From Pogonophryne albipinna (Eukaryota > Chordata > Actinopteri > Perciformes > Artedidraconidae): 64,000 bases of DNA. The notes under the pieces are model-generated. The model was not told where the DNA came from, made no database searches, and saw only the letters and a program-made list of their open reading frames with translations. Positions 34,067 to 43,551 of this stretch are shown here, one piece after another; position 1 is the stretch's first letter, and each line of letters begins with the position of its first letter. The stretch is from NCBI GenBank assembly GCA_028583405.1, contig CM053246.1, positions 6,169,620-6,233,619 on the forward strand, given 5' to 3'. A program made the position numbers and the translations under genes.

Positions 34067-34256
34067 CTAATCATATTGGGCTCTGAGACTGTTTGACCTC
34101 AGTTCTGACTTGAGAGGGAATGTTTGGTCAAACACTTTGTGTTTTGTCTCATAGTGGCATTTTGGCACTTTTAATGATAAACATGAATGAGTCCGTCCAC
34201 TCGGGGTTAAAAGCTCTGTTCTCACTGTCCACTTTCCTCTTCTTGGAGAGCGCCAT
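34067..34256 (-). pseudogene. Second, duplicated copy of the hAT transposase N-terminus
   Basis: About 100 bases (34,170-34,277) duplicate 33,902-34,000, including the same ATG (34,254-34,256) and first 27 codons. Here the sequence jumps, in another frame, to CHYETKHKVFDQTFPLKSEL, the His-containing half of the finger, so the Cys half is deleted. Between the two copies lies a CAGTGGCATAGCCAGG segment (reverse strand, about 34,043-34,058) typical of yet another hAT terminus. The locus is a scrambled remnant. Confidence 0.6.
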
Positions 34257-34569
34257 GTGTAATTATTTGTCTCTCCCTGTCTGCCGCTAACACACCTGTT
34301 CACTTTCCTCTCCACTTCTCTCCCTGTATCGCTAATTATTCTCTTCACTTACTTTCCTCTCCGCTTCTTTCTGCCGCGCTCTCATCTCTTCTTCTGTGTT
34401 TCTCTCCCTGTATCGCTCGCTCGTCTCTTTCGTCCCCTGTCGGCGGCGGTTAAAATAGAATCGCCCCGTCAAAATGGAAATCCCCTATTGATGTATTGAT
34501 TATAGGTCCGGGCCTGTATAGGTCGGCGTCTGGGTCCGGACCGCGGTCCGCCTGTTGCCGACCCCTGAT
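34257..34569 (-). mobile_element. 5' end of an EPM2AIP1-like hAT element
   Basis: The minus strand starts CAGGGGTCGGCAAC at 34,569, a classical hAT terminus. A palindromic ACCGCGGT, GC-rich leader sequence and repeated GAGAGGAAAGTG / TATCGC words follow before the transposase ATG at 34,256. The other terminus and target duplication were not found. It abuts the L2 fragment exactly, so it probably inserted there. Confidence 0.65.
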
Positions 34570-35945
34570 GTAGATGATGAACAGAAGGGGACCATGTACA
34601 GAACCCTGAGGTTCTGTACATGATTGACGGGGGCTGTGGGGGATTTGGAGTTGTTAATGGAGATGAATTGATGTCTGTCAGAGAGATAGGATTTAAACCA
34701 GGAGAGGGCAGTACTGGTTATGCCAATGGAAGACTGGAGGCGGTTGATGAGGATGGAATGGTTGATCGTGTCAAATGCGGCTGTTAGGTCAAGGAGAATG
34801 AGAATTGAGAGGGAACCAGAGTCAGCAGAGAGGAGAATGTCGTTGGTCACCTTGAGTAGGGCAGATTCTGTGCTGTGGCGAGTACGGAAACCAGATTGAA
34901 AAGGTTCATGAAGGTTATTGCAGTCCAGATGAGATTTTAGTTGGGAGACAACAGTTCGCTCCAGAGTTTTTGACAGGAATGGGAGGTTAAAGATGGGCCG
35001 GTAGTTATTGAGGGAATCAGGGTTGAGACCAGGTTTTTTGAGTATGGGAGTGACAGCAGCGAGTTTCAGATCAGGGGGGACGAGTCCAGTGGACAGAGAG
35101 GAGTTAATGACTGTGGTGATAAGATGAGTGAGTTGGGGGAGGCAGGCCTTGACAAGGGTGGAGGGCATGGGGTCCAGGATGGAAGTTGAGGTATTCATGC
35201 CGGTGACCTGGGCAACTATGTCCAGTGAGGTAATTTGTCTGAAGGCTGTAAAAGGGTGCCTGGAAGGAGGAGGGTAGGCAGGTTCCGGAAAAGGATGGGT
35301 GGTGGACAAGACGGAGGAGTTGGCTATGTTGCTGTGTATTATTTTGATTTTGCTTTGGAGGAATGAGAGGAAGGATTCACACTTTGAGGTGGTGAAGGAG
35401 TTGGAGATATTATCCATGGGATTGAGGAGCTTATTAATAGTTGAAAAAAGGGACTTTGGTTTATTGCTGCCAGATTGTATTACAGAGGAGTAGTGGAAGG
35501 AGCGTGCACTGTTGAGGGCATCTTTGTACTGCTGTTGGTGCAGTCTATAAATGTCTTTGTGGATAGTGAGACCAGTTCGTTTAGCATGTCTTTCGAGCTG
35601 GCAATCCTTCGTTTTGAGGCAACGGAGATGATCGGTGTACCAGGGGGCCGAGTGAGTGAAAGAGACATACTTGGTTTTTATTGGAGCGAGTTGGTTGAGA
35701 CAGGAAGAGAGAGCATTGTTGTAGGTGTTGACCAGGTCAGTAGGGGAAACATTCTGGGTGACGGTGGAGTCAGGGTTGGTGTCAGCCAGGAAAGGGAGGA
35801 GGGGTGTATGGACTTGATATTCCGGAATTGTATGGTGCGCTTCTGCTTGATGAGGGGGGTTGGGGTTAGGATGTCCATGATGAGGGCCAGGTGATCGGAG
35901 ATGGTGAGGTCATACTTAGGGTACTTAAGATGTCCAACCACATGA
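34570..35945 (-). pseudogene. L2-type LINE fragment (endonuclease end and reverse transcriptase)
   Basis: On the minus strand, about 35,940-35,480 in broken frames gives the end of an endonuclease (an ISDHLALIMD segment) and linker. 35,417-34,570 gives 280 codons of reverse transcriptase: NNYRPIFNLPFLSKTLER, FQSGFRTRHSTESALLKV, and motif A LDLTAAFDTINHSIL with its catalytic Asp. The catalytic YxDD motif and all that follows are lost at the junction with the hAT end at 34,569. The 5' part is also missing, as usual for LINE copies. The sequence style is that of fish L2 elements. Confidence 0.8.
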
Positions 35946-36917
35946 GTCTCATAATAACTGTGGGAATCTTCTATGCTGCTTACTGCCGTCCCACATCACG
36001 TAGGCAGCGTTGGCATTCATATAATTAAAAGGCTGGTTCACCAAAGTTACAAGAAAATATATTTTTGTCTCCATCAGTATGGGTATTTTGCTGAAGTTTT
36101 GAGATAAACGTATAAGAAATGTTTGCCTACACCCAACAGAGTGTTTTTCTCCAGTTAATTTCATTCCTGTAGTTAATTTTGTGTGCAGGTCACTCAGTTT
36201 GATCTTTTGTTTTTTTCTCTTATTGTTACTCTTTTCAGAGAGCAAAATCCAATCTTACCAAGGTGACAAAGTCTGATATACTTTGCAGGTGTCCTTTTGT
36301 CCATATCATAATTAGTCGGCAATTGTCTGATAGGCAGAGAAGGCACTGAAAGCCATCTTTTGAAAACTCTTCCCACACATGGTATATTGTGTTTTCCTAT
36401 GCCTCTGCTTATCTGTCATTAAAGATACAGTCAAATACAAAGGCATTTCTACGGCTCCATAAAGGCTGTAACAATATAAATGATTCTTTACATGCACCAG
36501 GATGGTACGACATCATGTAATGTTAAAACTATTGTGAAATTTATTTTTATTTAATCGTTTATTTGTTAGGGACAATGCACTAACAAATAACACTTAAAAC
36601 ATTAAAATGTATCAAGCTTTGAGCTAATTTCCATCCACAGTCATTAAGGAGTTAAAGTTAAGGAGATTACATTTTACAAACATAGCAAAAACAAAATAGA
36701 GAGAGATATATTTGCGAGTTGCATAAGAACTGGTAAGATAGCAGGGTTTCCCACACATAGACTTTACTTGGGTGGGCCGTCCAGGTATATTAACGGCCGC
36801 CAAAGTATAACTCAAGTACCCCTCAAAAGGTCCGGTTTATTTCATTTTAACGATGCGCACCAAGCAACATCTCCAGGTGCTCCTTTGAGTACCAGGGCAA
36901 AAAAGTTATGTGCACCC
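35946..36917. other. Non-coding stretch with repeat scraps
   Basis: No gene. At about 36,540-36,620 there is a TTATTTGTTAGGGACAATGC-type tail, common in fish repeats. At about 36,744 a CAGGGTTTCCCACACATAG hAT-like terminus begins but cannot be paired. CAGGGGTGCACATAAC (reverse, just before 36,920) is another terminus-like word. Confidence 0.45.
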
Positions 36918-37464
36918 CTGGGCCCAAGAGTTCAAAACTTTTAATCCCTATCTGATCAAATCAGATTTATCTTTTGGGGAGTTCAAAACCAAAAAACAGG
37001 ATTAGGATCACTTTGATATCCGATCAGATCAGGAAATCCAATCCAAGCTTTAATCTGGATCAAATCTTCAAAACGGGTAGTTCAAACCGACAACACAGGA
37101 TTGGGATCAATTTGATCCCAAAAAACTGGATTATCCTGATCCCACCAGAGGGGTGGATTTCCAGTGGATTACCAGAGCAAAATGTACTGTACAATTTATT
37201 TTAAAATATGTTTCAATTTAAATTAGATGACAAAGTTTGTTAACTGAAATAATACACAATTTTTAGCCTTCATGGGAAATACATTTTATTTTTCCATTTT
37301 TTGCTCACGTTTGTGGTGGCCTATTTTGTTTTCAACCAAATGTTGATGACATAAATGTTTATGCTCATAAAAGTATCACAACAAAGATTGTCAATCACAA
37401 ATGTAATTTAGATTAAATTAAAAATATCTTCAACAAAAAAAAGTCCATCATCTGTCATCACCTT

Positions 37465-38502
37465 TCAAAAGTAATTGCAGACAATAGCATCTCGCCTTGC
37501 ACCACCACTCAGTCTCTCATTTAGAGGGAAATCCATAGGTGGGCCTAGATCATCAGCAGGTGCGAGGGGCTCTGGGGGATCATCGATGTCAGAGAGGGGG
37601 ACTCTGCGATGGACAGCGATATTGTGTAGCACAATACAAGCCAGTGTTATTTGGCATGCTCCTTGGGGTTCCACTCTCAGATAGTTGAGGCATGCAAAAC
37701 GCCTCTTCAGTACTCCATTCAAGCGCTCAATGGCACACCTTGTTCTTGCATGGGCATTGTTGTAGCGCATCTGTGAAGGAGTGTTGGCCGTGGGAAAAGG
37801 TGTCATCACCCATGGTAGGAGTGGGTAGGCACTGTCGGCTAATATAACTCCATCCGGCCTGTTGGTTTGGAATTCAGTGAACAACCGGCTCTCTCTGAAG
37901 ATACGTGCATCGTGGACTGACCCAGGCCATCTCACAACACAGTTGGTGATGGCAAGGTCAGCATCTCCCACAAGTTGCACATTGATGCTGTGCCTCCCTT
38001 TCCTGTTGACATATTCCCACTCCCTCTGACGAGGTGCTTGAATATGTACATGGGTGCAGTCGATCACCCCAATGGTGTTGGGCATGTCTCCCAGAAGAAA
38101 AAACTTCTGCTTCACTTTGGCAATCTGGCCATCAGTGGGAAAAGTCACAAAGTAATCCAGCAGGCGAGCCAGTGCATCAGACACAGCTGTCACCACTTCA
38201 CCCACTGTTGTCCTGTGGACTCCCATGCTGTCAGCTATGACCTCATAGAATGTTCCACATGCGTAAAAGCGCAGGGCAATGAGGACCTGTTCCTCTACAG
38301 TCAGAGCATGACTCCGCAAGGTTCTGCACTGCAGTTGTGGCCTGACCAGATCAGCAATGTAGTTGATGTCATCAAGTCCAAATCGAAAACGATTGTACAG
38401 TTCTTCTGTTGTGTACTGTTGGAGAGGTTTGGGGCGCTCGGTGTGGACCCTTTGGCGGTAACCTCTCCTTCCAGCATGGAAGATGTGAACAATCCCTGCC
38501 AT
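37465..38502 (-). CDS. Harbinger DDE transposase (HARBI1-like)
   Basis: This intact 345-residue protein cuts and pastes the element. An N-terminal helix-turn-helix-like region (about 66-105, with GVHRTTVGEVV) is followed by the DDE nuclease domain. Its catalytic residues are apparently Asp148 (GVIDCTHV), Asp223 (ILADSAYPLLPW) and Glu259 (RCAIERLNGVLK), with the family VHDARIFRES motif between. The length is normal for Harbinger transposases (about 340-400). There are no internal stops or frameshifts, so it may still be functional. It normally needs the Myb-like partner for nuclear import and DNA binding. The start ATG is the first in frame, close to the shared promoter. The antisense frame at 37,975-38,556 is a shadow. 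Confidence 0.93.
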   Translation of the reverse strand: MAGIVHIFHAGRRGYRQRVHTERPKPLQQYTTEELYNRFRFGLDDINYIADLVRPQLQCRTLRSHALTVEEQVLIALRFYACGTFYEVIADSMGVHRTTVGEVVTAVSDALARLLDYFVTFPTDGQIAKVKQKFFLLGDMPNTIGVIDCTHVHIQAPRQREWEYVNRKGRHSINVQLVGDADLAITNCVVRWPGSVHDARIFRESRLFTEFQTNRPDGVILADSAYPLLPWVMTPFPTANTPSQMRYNNAHARTRCAIERLNGVLKRRFACLNYLRVEPQGACQITLACIVLHNIAVHRRVPLSDIDDPPEPLAPADDLGPPMDFPLNERLSGGARRDAIVCNYF

Positions 38503-38687
38503 GACTGTGTTCTGACTGTTGTTTCAGTCAGTAGGCCTACATCAGTCTCTGAATAACAACTAATTGCAAATACACACCTGGAATGAATGTCCAGATTGGT
38601 TAGGGCCTGTGGTTAATTATGTAATTAATAGCAAGGCCAGACCTATAAAACGAATTGCTGACCTGAACAAACCATTGAGTTGGAAAG
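38503..38687. promoter_or_regulatory. Bidirectional promoter region of the Harbinger element
   Basis: A 185-bp spacer between the divergent start codons. A TATAAAA box lies at 38,644-38,650, about 38 bases before the Myb-like ATG. No equally clear TATA box faces the transposase. Confidence 0.5.
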
Positions 38688-39575
38688 ATGGACAAAAAGA
38701 GGCCTAATTTTACATCTGCTGAGACCCATGCACTGCTGCTGGGTGTAAGGAACAATTATGACTCCATAGTTGGTAGCTTTAACAGAGAGGGTGGAGCGAC
38801 TAAAGTAAAGAGCGGAATATGGATGGAAGTTACAGACAATGTGAATGCCACAGGATCTGGACACAAGAGGACGGTGGACCAAGTGAGGTTGAGGTGGAAG
38901 AATTTGAAGCAGCAAGCTACCAAAGACCACAGCCAGGCTAAAAACCCACAGACGGGTAACAAACCACATAAAAGGGGACAATACACAGATGTGGTACTTG
39001 ATATCATTGGTGGTCAGCAGTCACCATCTTTACATGGAATACCAAACGTTGTACTGGATGGTGAGCCGCAGGTATGTGTGATTTTATCCTTGTTCCTATA
39101 GAACTACAATTATTATCTTGTATAATTGTTATTTTCATAGTACTACAATGGCTATATGTCTTACATAGCATCCTAGTACTACAATTTTCCAGGTTGCATG
39201 TTTGTGATCATCTTATTAAGGGGTATAAAGTATATTGATAAACTTTCATTTCAGGTCGTCAATGCACCTGATGTGACACACACCATTGAAGATGAGGTCC
39301 TCCTGACCCATGTGGATCCAGAAGCTGGACCTTCAGCCAGGCCTGATGACACACTGCAATAGCCACCTCGATAGAGAAAATGCAAGCGCACCAGAAAACC
39401 AGAGCAGAGGGATGATGCCTACGAGACTCTGCTGAGCCGTGAAACGGAGAGGGCAGAGATGCAGATCCGTCTGGCCGAAGAACAAATACAGCTGTGCCGG
39501 CTTCAGCAAACTGAAACCTCACTGAGAATTCAGCTCCTCAAAGCACGCCTGGATGATCCAGCTGCCTTTGAATGA
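38688..39575 (+). pseudogene. Harbinger Myb/SANT-like partner gene, two exons, with stops
   Basis: Exon 1 (38,688-39,071) encodes a Myb/SANT-like DNA-binding domain of the NAIF1/Myb_DNA-bind_5 type (RPNFTSAETHALLLGVRNNY, W-x-EVTDNVNA, RTVDQVRLRWKNLKQQA). A GTATGT donor follows CAG at 39,071, and a TTTCAG acceptor precedes exon 2 at 39,255; the phase is kept. Exon 2 meets TAG at 39,360-39,362 and TAG at 39,372-39,374. The same frame then continues 66 codons as a Lys/Arg-rich then coiled-coil tail to TGA 39,573-39,575. This tail normally contacts the transposase. The DNA-binding part is intact, but the tail would not be translated without bypass. Confidence 0.8.
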
Positions 39576-39937
39576 ATGCTTTATTGTTGTTACCCTAGTG
39601 GGAGTATTTTTTTTAATTACAATTTCATTATGATTTGATGTCCTTTATGTATTTAAAAATATAATTAAACATTATAGATGTCTCTGCAATGTGGTCTCTT
39701 GTCTTCCTTGTATTATTTTTCATATCCACTAGATGGCGATCGGTAGGATTAAAGCACTGATATTCAGGATCTAGTAATCTTGAAAAATCGTAATCTGGAT
39801 CAGACTGATCCTATCCTGAATTGCTTTGAACTCCAGGGACAAAATGTGGCCGACTTGTCTGATCCTGGATCACAAAAAATGGGATTTCAAAATCTGATCG
39901 GATCTGATTGAGATTAAAAGCTTTGAACTATTGGGCC

Positions 39938-40836
39938 CTGTGGATATGGAGCCTCTCCATACCGTCACAGTCCAGGGAGGAGGCACCCTGGATTGGGGCC
40001 TTGTTGCTGAAAGGGCGGTCTCTCCACGAGACCGACACCTCGTCCAGCATCTCCGGAAAGACTGGAAGGAGCTGCCTCTTCGTCCTCGCTGCTTGGGGCA
40101 AGTTCTTCCCCTCGTAGCGAGATCTGGAGGTCTCCTTGGCCACTTCAGGCCATGGGATGTCCAGCCTGGACGCAGCGCGTTGACACACGGCCTGCAAGTC
40201 CATACTTAGGAAGGGCGAAGCTGGTGTGCTTTCGCCCGGGAGAGCGGACATCGCTCCCGGCTTTGCAGCCTGAGCCGATGACACGAAGATGTCATCCTCA
40301 TCCGAGTCGGACAGGAGGAACTCAGAGGTATCCTCTTCGTCCTCCATATAGTCCAACTCCAGGACATCCTCCGCGGGTGGAACCATGGTGAGGTCCAGTT
40401 GGGAGCCCCAGCTTGACACAGCGTGGGGCTCCGCTCTCGCGGCTCCTGCCGCCACCGGGCCCCAGCCTGACATGGCGTGGGGCTCCGGTTCAGCGGCTGC
40501 CGCTGTTGTTGAGCCCCAGCCTGACACAGCGCGGGGCTCAATCTCTGCGGCGGACGCCACCATGTCTTGATTGCCGGCCGGCGAATCAGCGGACATGAGG
40601 GGGTCCTGTCCCGACAAGCTAGCTTGGCGTGCTAACCGTCGGCGGAGGCTCTTAATGGTGAAGCGGGCACAATGCCCGCACGAGCCGGGGTTATCGATAG
40701 CCTCCCGGGCGTGTTCCAGCCCGAGGCAGGACGAGCAGACCTGGTGTGAGTCTGTGCCTGAGATCTTAAACCCGCAGCCGCATAGCCGAGCCTCCGAGTC
40801 CCTGACTTCTCTGGTGTGAGGGAGAGAAGGGTCCAT
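39938..40836 (-). pseudogene. DIRS-like retrotransposon ORF1 (Gag-like), 3'-truncated
   Basis: The minus-strand frame starts MDPSLPHTREVRDSEARLCG. It has a Cys/His cluster (CGCGF, SHQVCSSCLGLEHA, CGHCARF; residues about 19-58) typical of fish DIRS-1 ORF1. Three copies of an EPxAxSxWG repeat follow (about 100-150), then an acidic stretch and the conserved-looking LLPVFPEMLDEVSVSWRDRP segment. The frame is cut where the Harbinger element begins (39,937); the last codons of the annotated frame are Harbinger sequence. The reverse transcriptase, RNase H and tyrosine recombinase of a full DIRS element are not present beyond the Harbinger, so the copy was probably already truncated. Confidence 0.65.
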
Positions 40837-41200
40837 CTTCGTTCGCCGGGGTGTCGGCGTGGAGTGGACACGCTAGTAACAGGTACGTTACTGAGAAAAA
40901 AATCCAACCTTGCCGTTAGTCCGAAAGGAAAAAAGCGACGGTGTAGATTTTATTCTTTAAAGAATATTAACTGGTGTGTTAATACCTTTTTTTATCTCCG
41001 TCTCCTCTGGTGTGAGAGAGAAAAGAGAACGTCCTCGTTACCGTGGTGTCGGTGTGGAGGGAAGAAAAAACTAGCAACAGGTATGTTACTAGCTTGAAGA
41101 AAAAAATCAAACCTTACCGTTATTTCGACAGAAAGAAACGGCGAGGCAGATTACAATATTAACTGGTGTGTTAATATTGTTCAGTCTTCTTGCAAAGCAA
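40811..41200 (-). repeat. Tandemly duplicated leader of the DIRS-like element
   Basis: Two copies of about 196 bp (40,811-41,006; 41,007-41,200) share CTGGTGTGAG, GGTGTCGG(C/T)GTGGAG, AACAGGTA(C/T)GTTACT, CCTT(G/A)CCGTTA and TTAACTGGTGTGTTAAT. The ORF1 ATG lies in the first copy. Confidence 0.75.
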
Positions 41201-41610
41201 AAAAGTAACCGGCAAGCGCCCGTCGACCGAATGTTAGCTTTGGGTTCAGTCTGTGGACCGTTAAGCTAGCCCGGCTACTGATAATTCGAGATGTGCTCTG
41301 AAGCGAGAAGAGGTGTTTGAATGACGCTGCATCGTAGCGCAAGCTACTTAAAGGGTGGGTGGATTCCCTGACGTTGACGTCAAGATCACCAGCCAATCAG
41401 GATTGGCGTAATGAGATTGATGCTTCTGTTTGCATACGCGTTGAGGCGCATCCCATAGTGAGACATCGAACGGAGTGTTATGAATGAGAACTGCTACTTC
41501 CTTACAGAGCCCCTCCTCCAACACACACGAACGCGCACATGACCAATGAGGGCACAAGATAAGTTTGTGCACAGATGGAAGGCTGACAGGCAGGTAGGCC
41601 ATCCAGTTAT
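41200..41610 (-). promoter_or_regulatory. Promoter-like 5' region of the DIRS-like element
   Basis: On the minus strand the region has CCAATC and GATTGGCTGG boxes, two CRE-like TGACGTCAACGTCA half sites (about 41,370-41,385) and TTTAAGTAGC about 40 bases further on. It is plausible as the element's own promoter; this is inference from motifs only. Confidence 0.4.
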
Positions 41611-41611
41611 T

Positions 41612-41796
41612 TTAGCCGGGCCGGCTTGGTCGTGCTTTTTACAGTACTACGGCTTCCACAGATTAAATTTATGTATGGATTTTTTGTCAAAGCACTTAAG
41701 ATATTCATTGCTATCGGGATGTTAAGAGCATTCCATGGAATATAACAACAAGTGTATCTCGAGCCGGTTTCTGAAACTTACCTCCCCCACCTTTAA
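41612..41796 (-). repeat. 185-bp terminal repeat unit, copy 1
   Basis: On the minus strand this starts at TTAA with AGGTGGGG-type sequence and ends at a TAGCCGGG-centred near-palindrome. It is about 95 percent like 60,318-60,508; the other copy has eight extra bases beside the palindrome. Here it is joined to the DIRS-like 5' region and may be its terminal repeat. Confidence 0.7.
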
Positions 41797-42019
41797 GGTC
41801 CCATGTCATGGCCATTTCTACTGATCATAATTCCATTGTTGAGGTATACTCAAATAGATTTATACCGTGCAATTTTCCAAACTCACATTGGTTTCTCATG
41901 CAGCATCTCTGTATGGTATGTCACGTGTATTCACTCTCTGTCCTAAACGGCTTGTTGGAGCTCCTGCCCCCACCCCTCCCTCCCTGTGAGCCCAGTGTGC
42001 TCTGATTGGTCGGGACGTT

Positions 42020-42099
42020 GAGAGGCTCGTTGCTGCGATCTGCTGCGAGGAGAGGAAGCCTGTCCGCTCCTCGCAGCAGATCGCAGCAACGAGCCTCTC
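42020..42099. repeat. Perfect 33-bp inverted repeat with 14-base loop
   Basis: Arms 42,020-42,052 and 42,067-42,099 are exact reverse complements, GC-rich, starting GAGAGGCTCGTTGCTGCGAT. The loop is AGGAAGCCTGTCCG. The arms flank nothing coding. Confidence 0.97.
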
Positions 42100-42276
42100 G
42101 GCGATACAGCGTGAACAAGCGAAATTCATCCTGAGCACACACAAACACTCACAGCCGAAGTAAAAACAAGAAGTGTGGCTTGATATTGAGTAAGAGAAAG
42201 GTTTATAACGCTGTGAGAATGGGTCTGCGGAGAGCATTTCTCCGCGATCCCAACTTAGTAGCCCGAAAAACGTTTA

Positions 42277-43145
42277 GGGGAGAAGGGGGTAAGTTGAGCC
42301 AGTGGGTAAGTTGAACCACCCCCTGTAACCAGGCAACGCCTTAAAGTTGTAATCAAGTGACCAGAAATTATGCAAGCTCCACCCATTTCTCATTGCCTGT
42401 GAAAGAGAGATACTCATTGTATTCTGGTAAGTAAACATTTTTACAAAAAAACGTTTTTTGCTTGTCAAAGTACATTTTCTAGATGTCAGCTATATCGGCT
42501 GTCATGTCAAAAAAAAAGTATCCAGGTTTAAACACATATATATGTATATGTTGATGTGTTGGCAGCGTATTAAACCATGTGAATCATTAAGCTAAAGATG
42601 ACTCTGAATTTTAATGCTAGGCTATTTTTTCTAAAATGGTGGCTATTGAGGTAAGTTGAGCCAGTTTTTCAATGGAGAAATGAATGAAAGTAGGCCAAGT
42701 TGATAATAAAAGCTCATTGTAGGCTACATTTAAAGTTGAATTTACCCTGTGTTTGATTGATAAGATGTATGAAATTGTATCACCATTTGTATGATTACTT
42801 TTCCTTTTAACATGTAAAAAAAAAATCAATCAATTCAATCGAAATTTATATTAAAAATATTTGAAAAACTAAGCTTGTATTTGGTTTATTATTTATTGTT
42901 TATAGTTACCTTTAAGATTTGTTGTAGGTATGTCCAGGTTTGAACAGTGGCAAGTTGAGCCACAAGACTTTTTTTTTTAGAAGTAATATTTTCACTGCCC
43001 TTGATCAAATATTAATTATTATCATTGCCATTGATAGGAGACATCCTGAATTATAGGTGTGTGTTTTCATTTTTACTATGTGTCATTTCTCCTTGCTTAG
43101 AGGACAGCATAACTAAAAAATGGCTCAACTTACCCCACTCTCCCC
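42277..43145. mobile_element. TA-flanked MITE with GTAAGTTGAGCCA motifs
   Basis: The 25-bp terminal inverted repeats (GGGGAGA..., ending GTAAGTTGAGCCA) differ at two bases and are flanked by TA (42,275-42,276; 43,146-43,147), as in Tc1/mariner-type insertion. The terminal word recurs inside at 42,306, 42,651 and 42,950 with at most one or two changes. No transposase. Confidence 0.8.
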
Positions 43146-43551
43146 TACCGATTTAAACAGTCGTGGTAGATACCTTGTTTGTTTTAAACATCATAAATAC
43201 ACAAACAACAATGAATACTTACAGGTTGTGTACCCGAATCTCCCGCTGGTCCAAACAAAGTAGGAACAGCATCGTTCTTCAGTGCCCTACGCTGTGCATA
43301 TCCGGCATGAATCGCTGAAAGGTTTGGGAAGCTTTGTTTCGTGAAAGGCTGGCAGAGGGTGTGGCCTCTGGGTATTCACACATCAGAGTACCCAGTAAGT
43401 AAATGAGAAATCTCCAACGAGGCGTTTTGGGGAGGTCTTTTCTGTGTTCGAGTTGTACTCGCTACAGGGTGTACTTTGAGGGTTTTTGACTCTGCAGACC
43501 GTTTACATGCAGAAAAATAATAACCGGAAAAGCATGACATGGGACCTTTAA

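Larger units (their letters stand above)
36921..39937. mobile_element. PIF/Harbinger DNA transposon, complete, 3.0 kb
   Basis: The 26-bp terminal inverted repeats (36,921-36,946 and 39,912-39,937) differ at two positions; both start GGCCCAA and end CTTTTAATC. They are flanked by CTG on both sides (36,918-36,920; 39,938-39,940), a 3-bp duplication as in this superfamily. Two genes diverge from a central promoter: a transposase (minus) and a Myb-like protein (plus). Subterminal regions carry many GGATCA/TGATCC and GATCAGATC words. The transposase is open, but the partner gene has two stops. Confidence 0.93.
41797..43546. mobile_element. TTAA-flanked DNA element with nested insertion
   Basis: The ends are GGTCCCATGTCATG (left) and the same, reversed, on the right, with TTTAA on each side (41,792-41,796; 43,547-43,551). 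A TTAA-type target again suggests a Kolobok- or piggyBac-like non-autonomous element. Inside are a 33-bp perfect hairpin (42,020-42,099) and a complete TA-flanked element (42,277-43,145). No coding capacity is seen. Confidence 0.7.

Noticed and set aside
35475..35894. 139-codon plus-strand frame
   Set aside because: Antisense of the L2 LINE fragment.
37975..38556. 193-codon plus-strand frame
   Set aside because: Antisense shadow of the Harbinger transposase; no own motifs.
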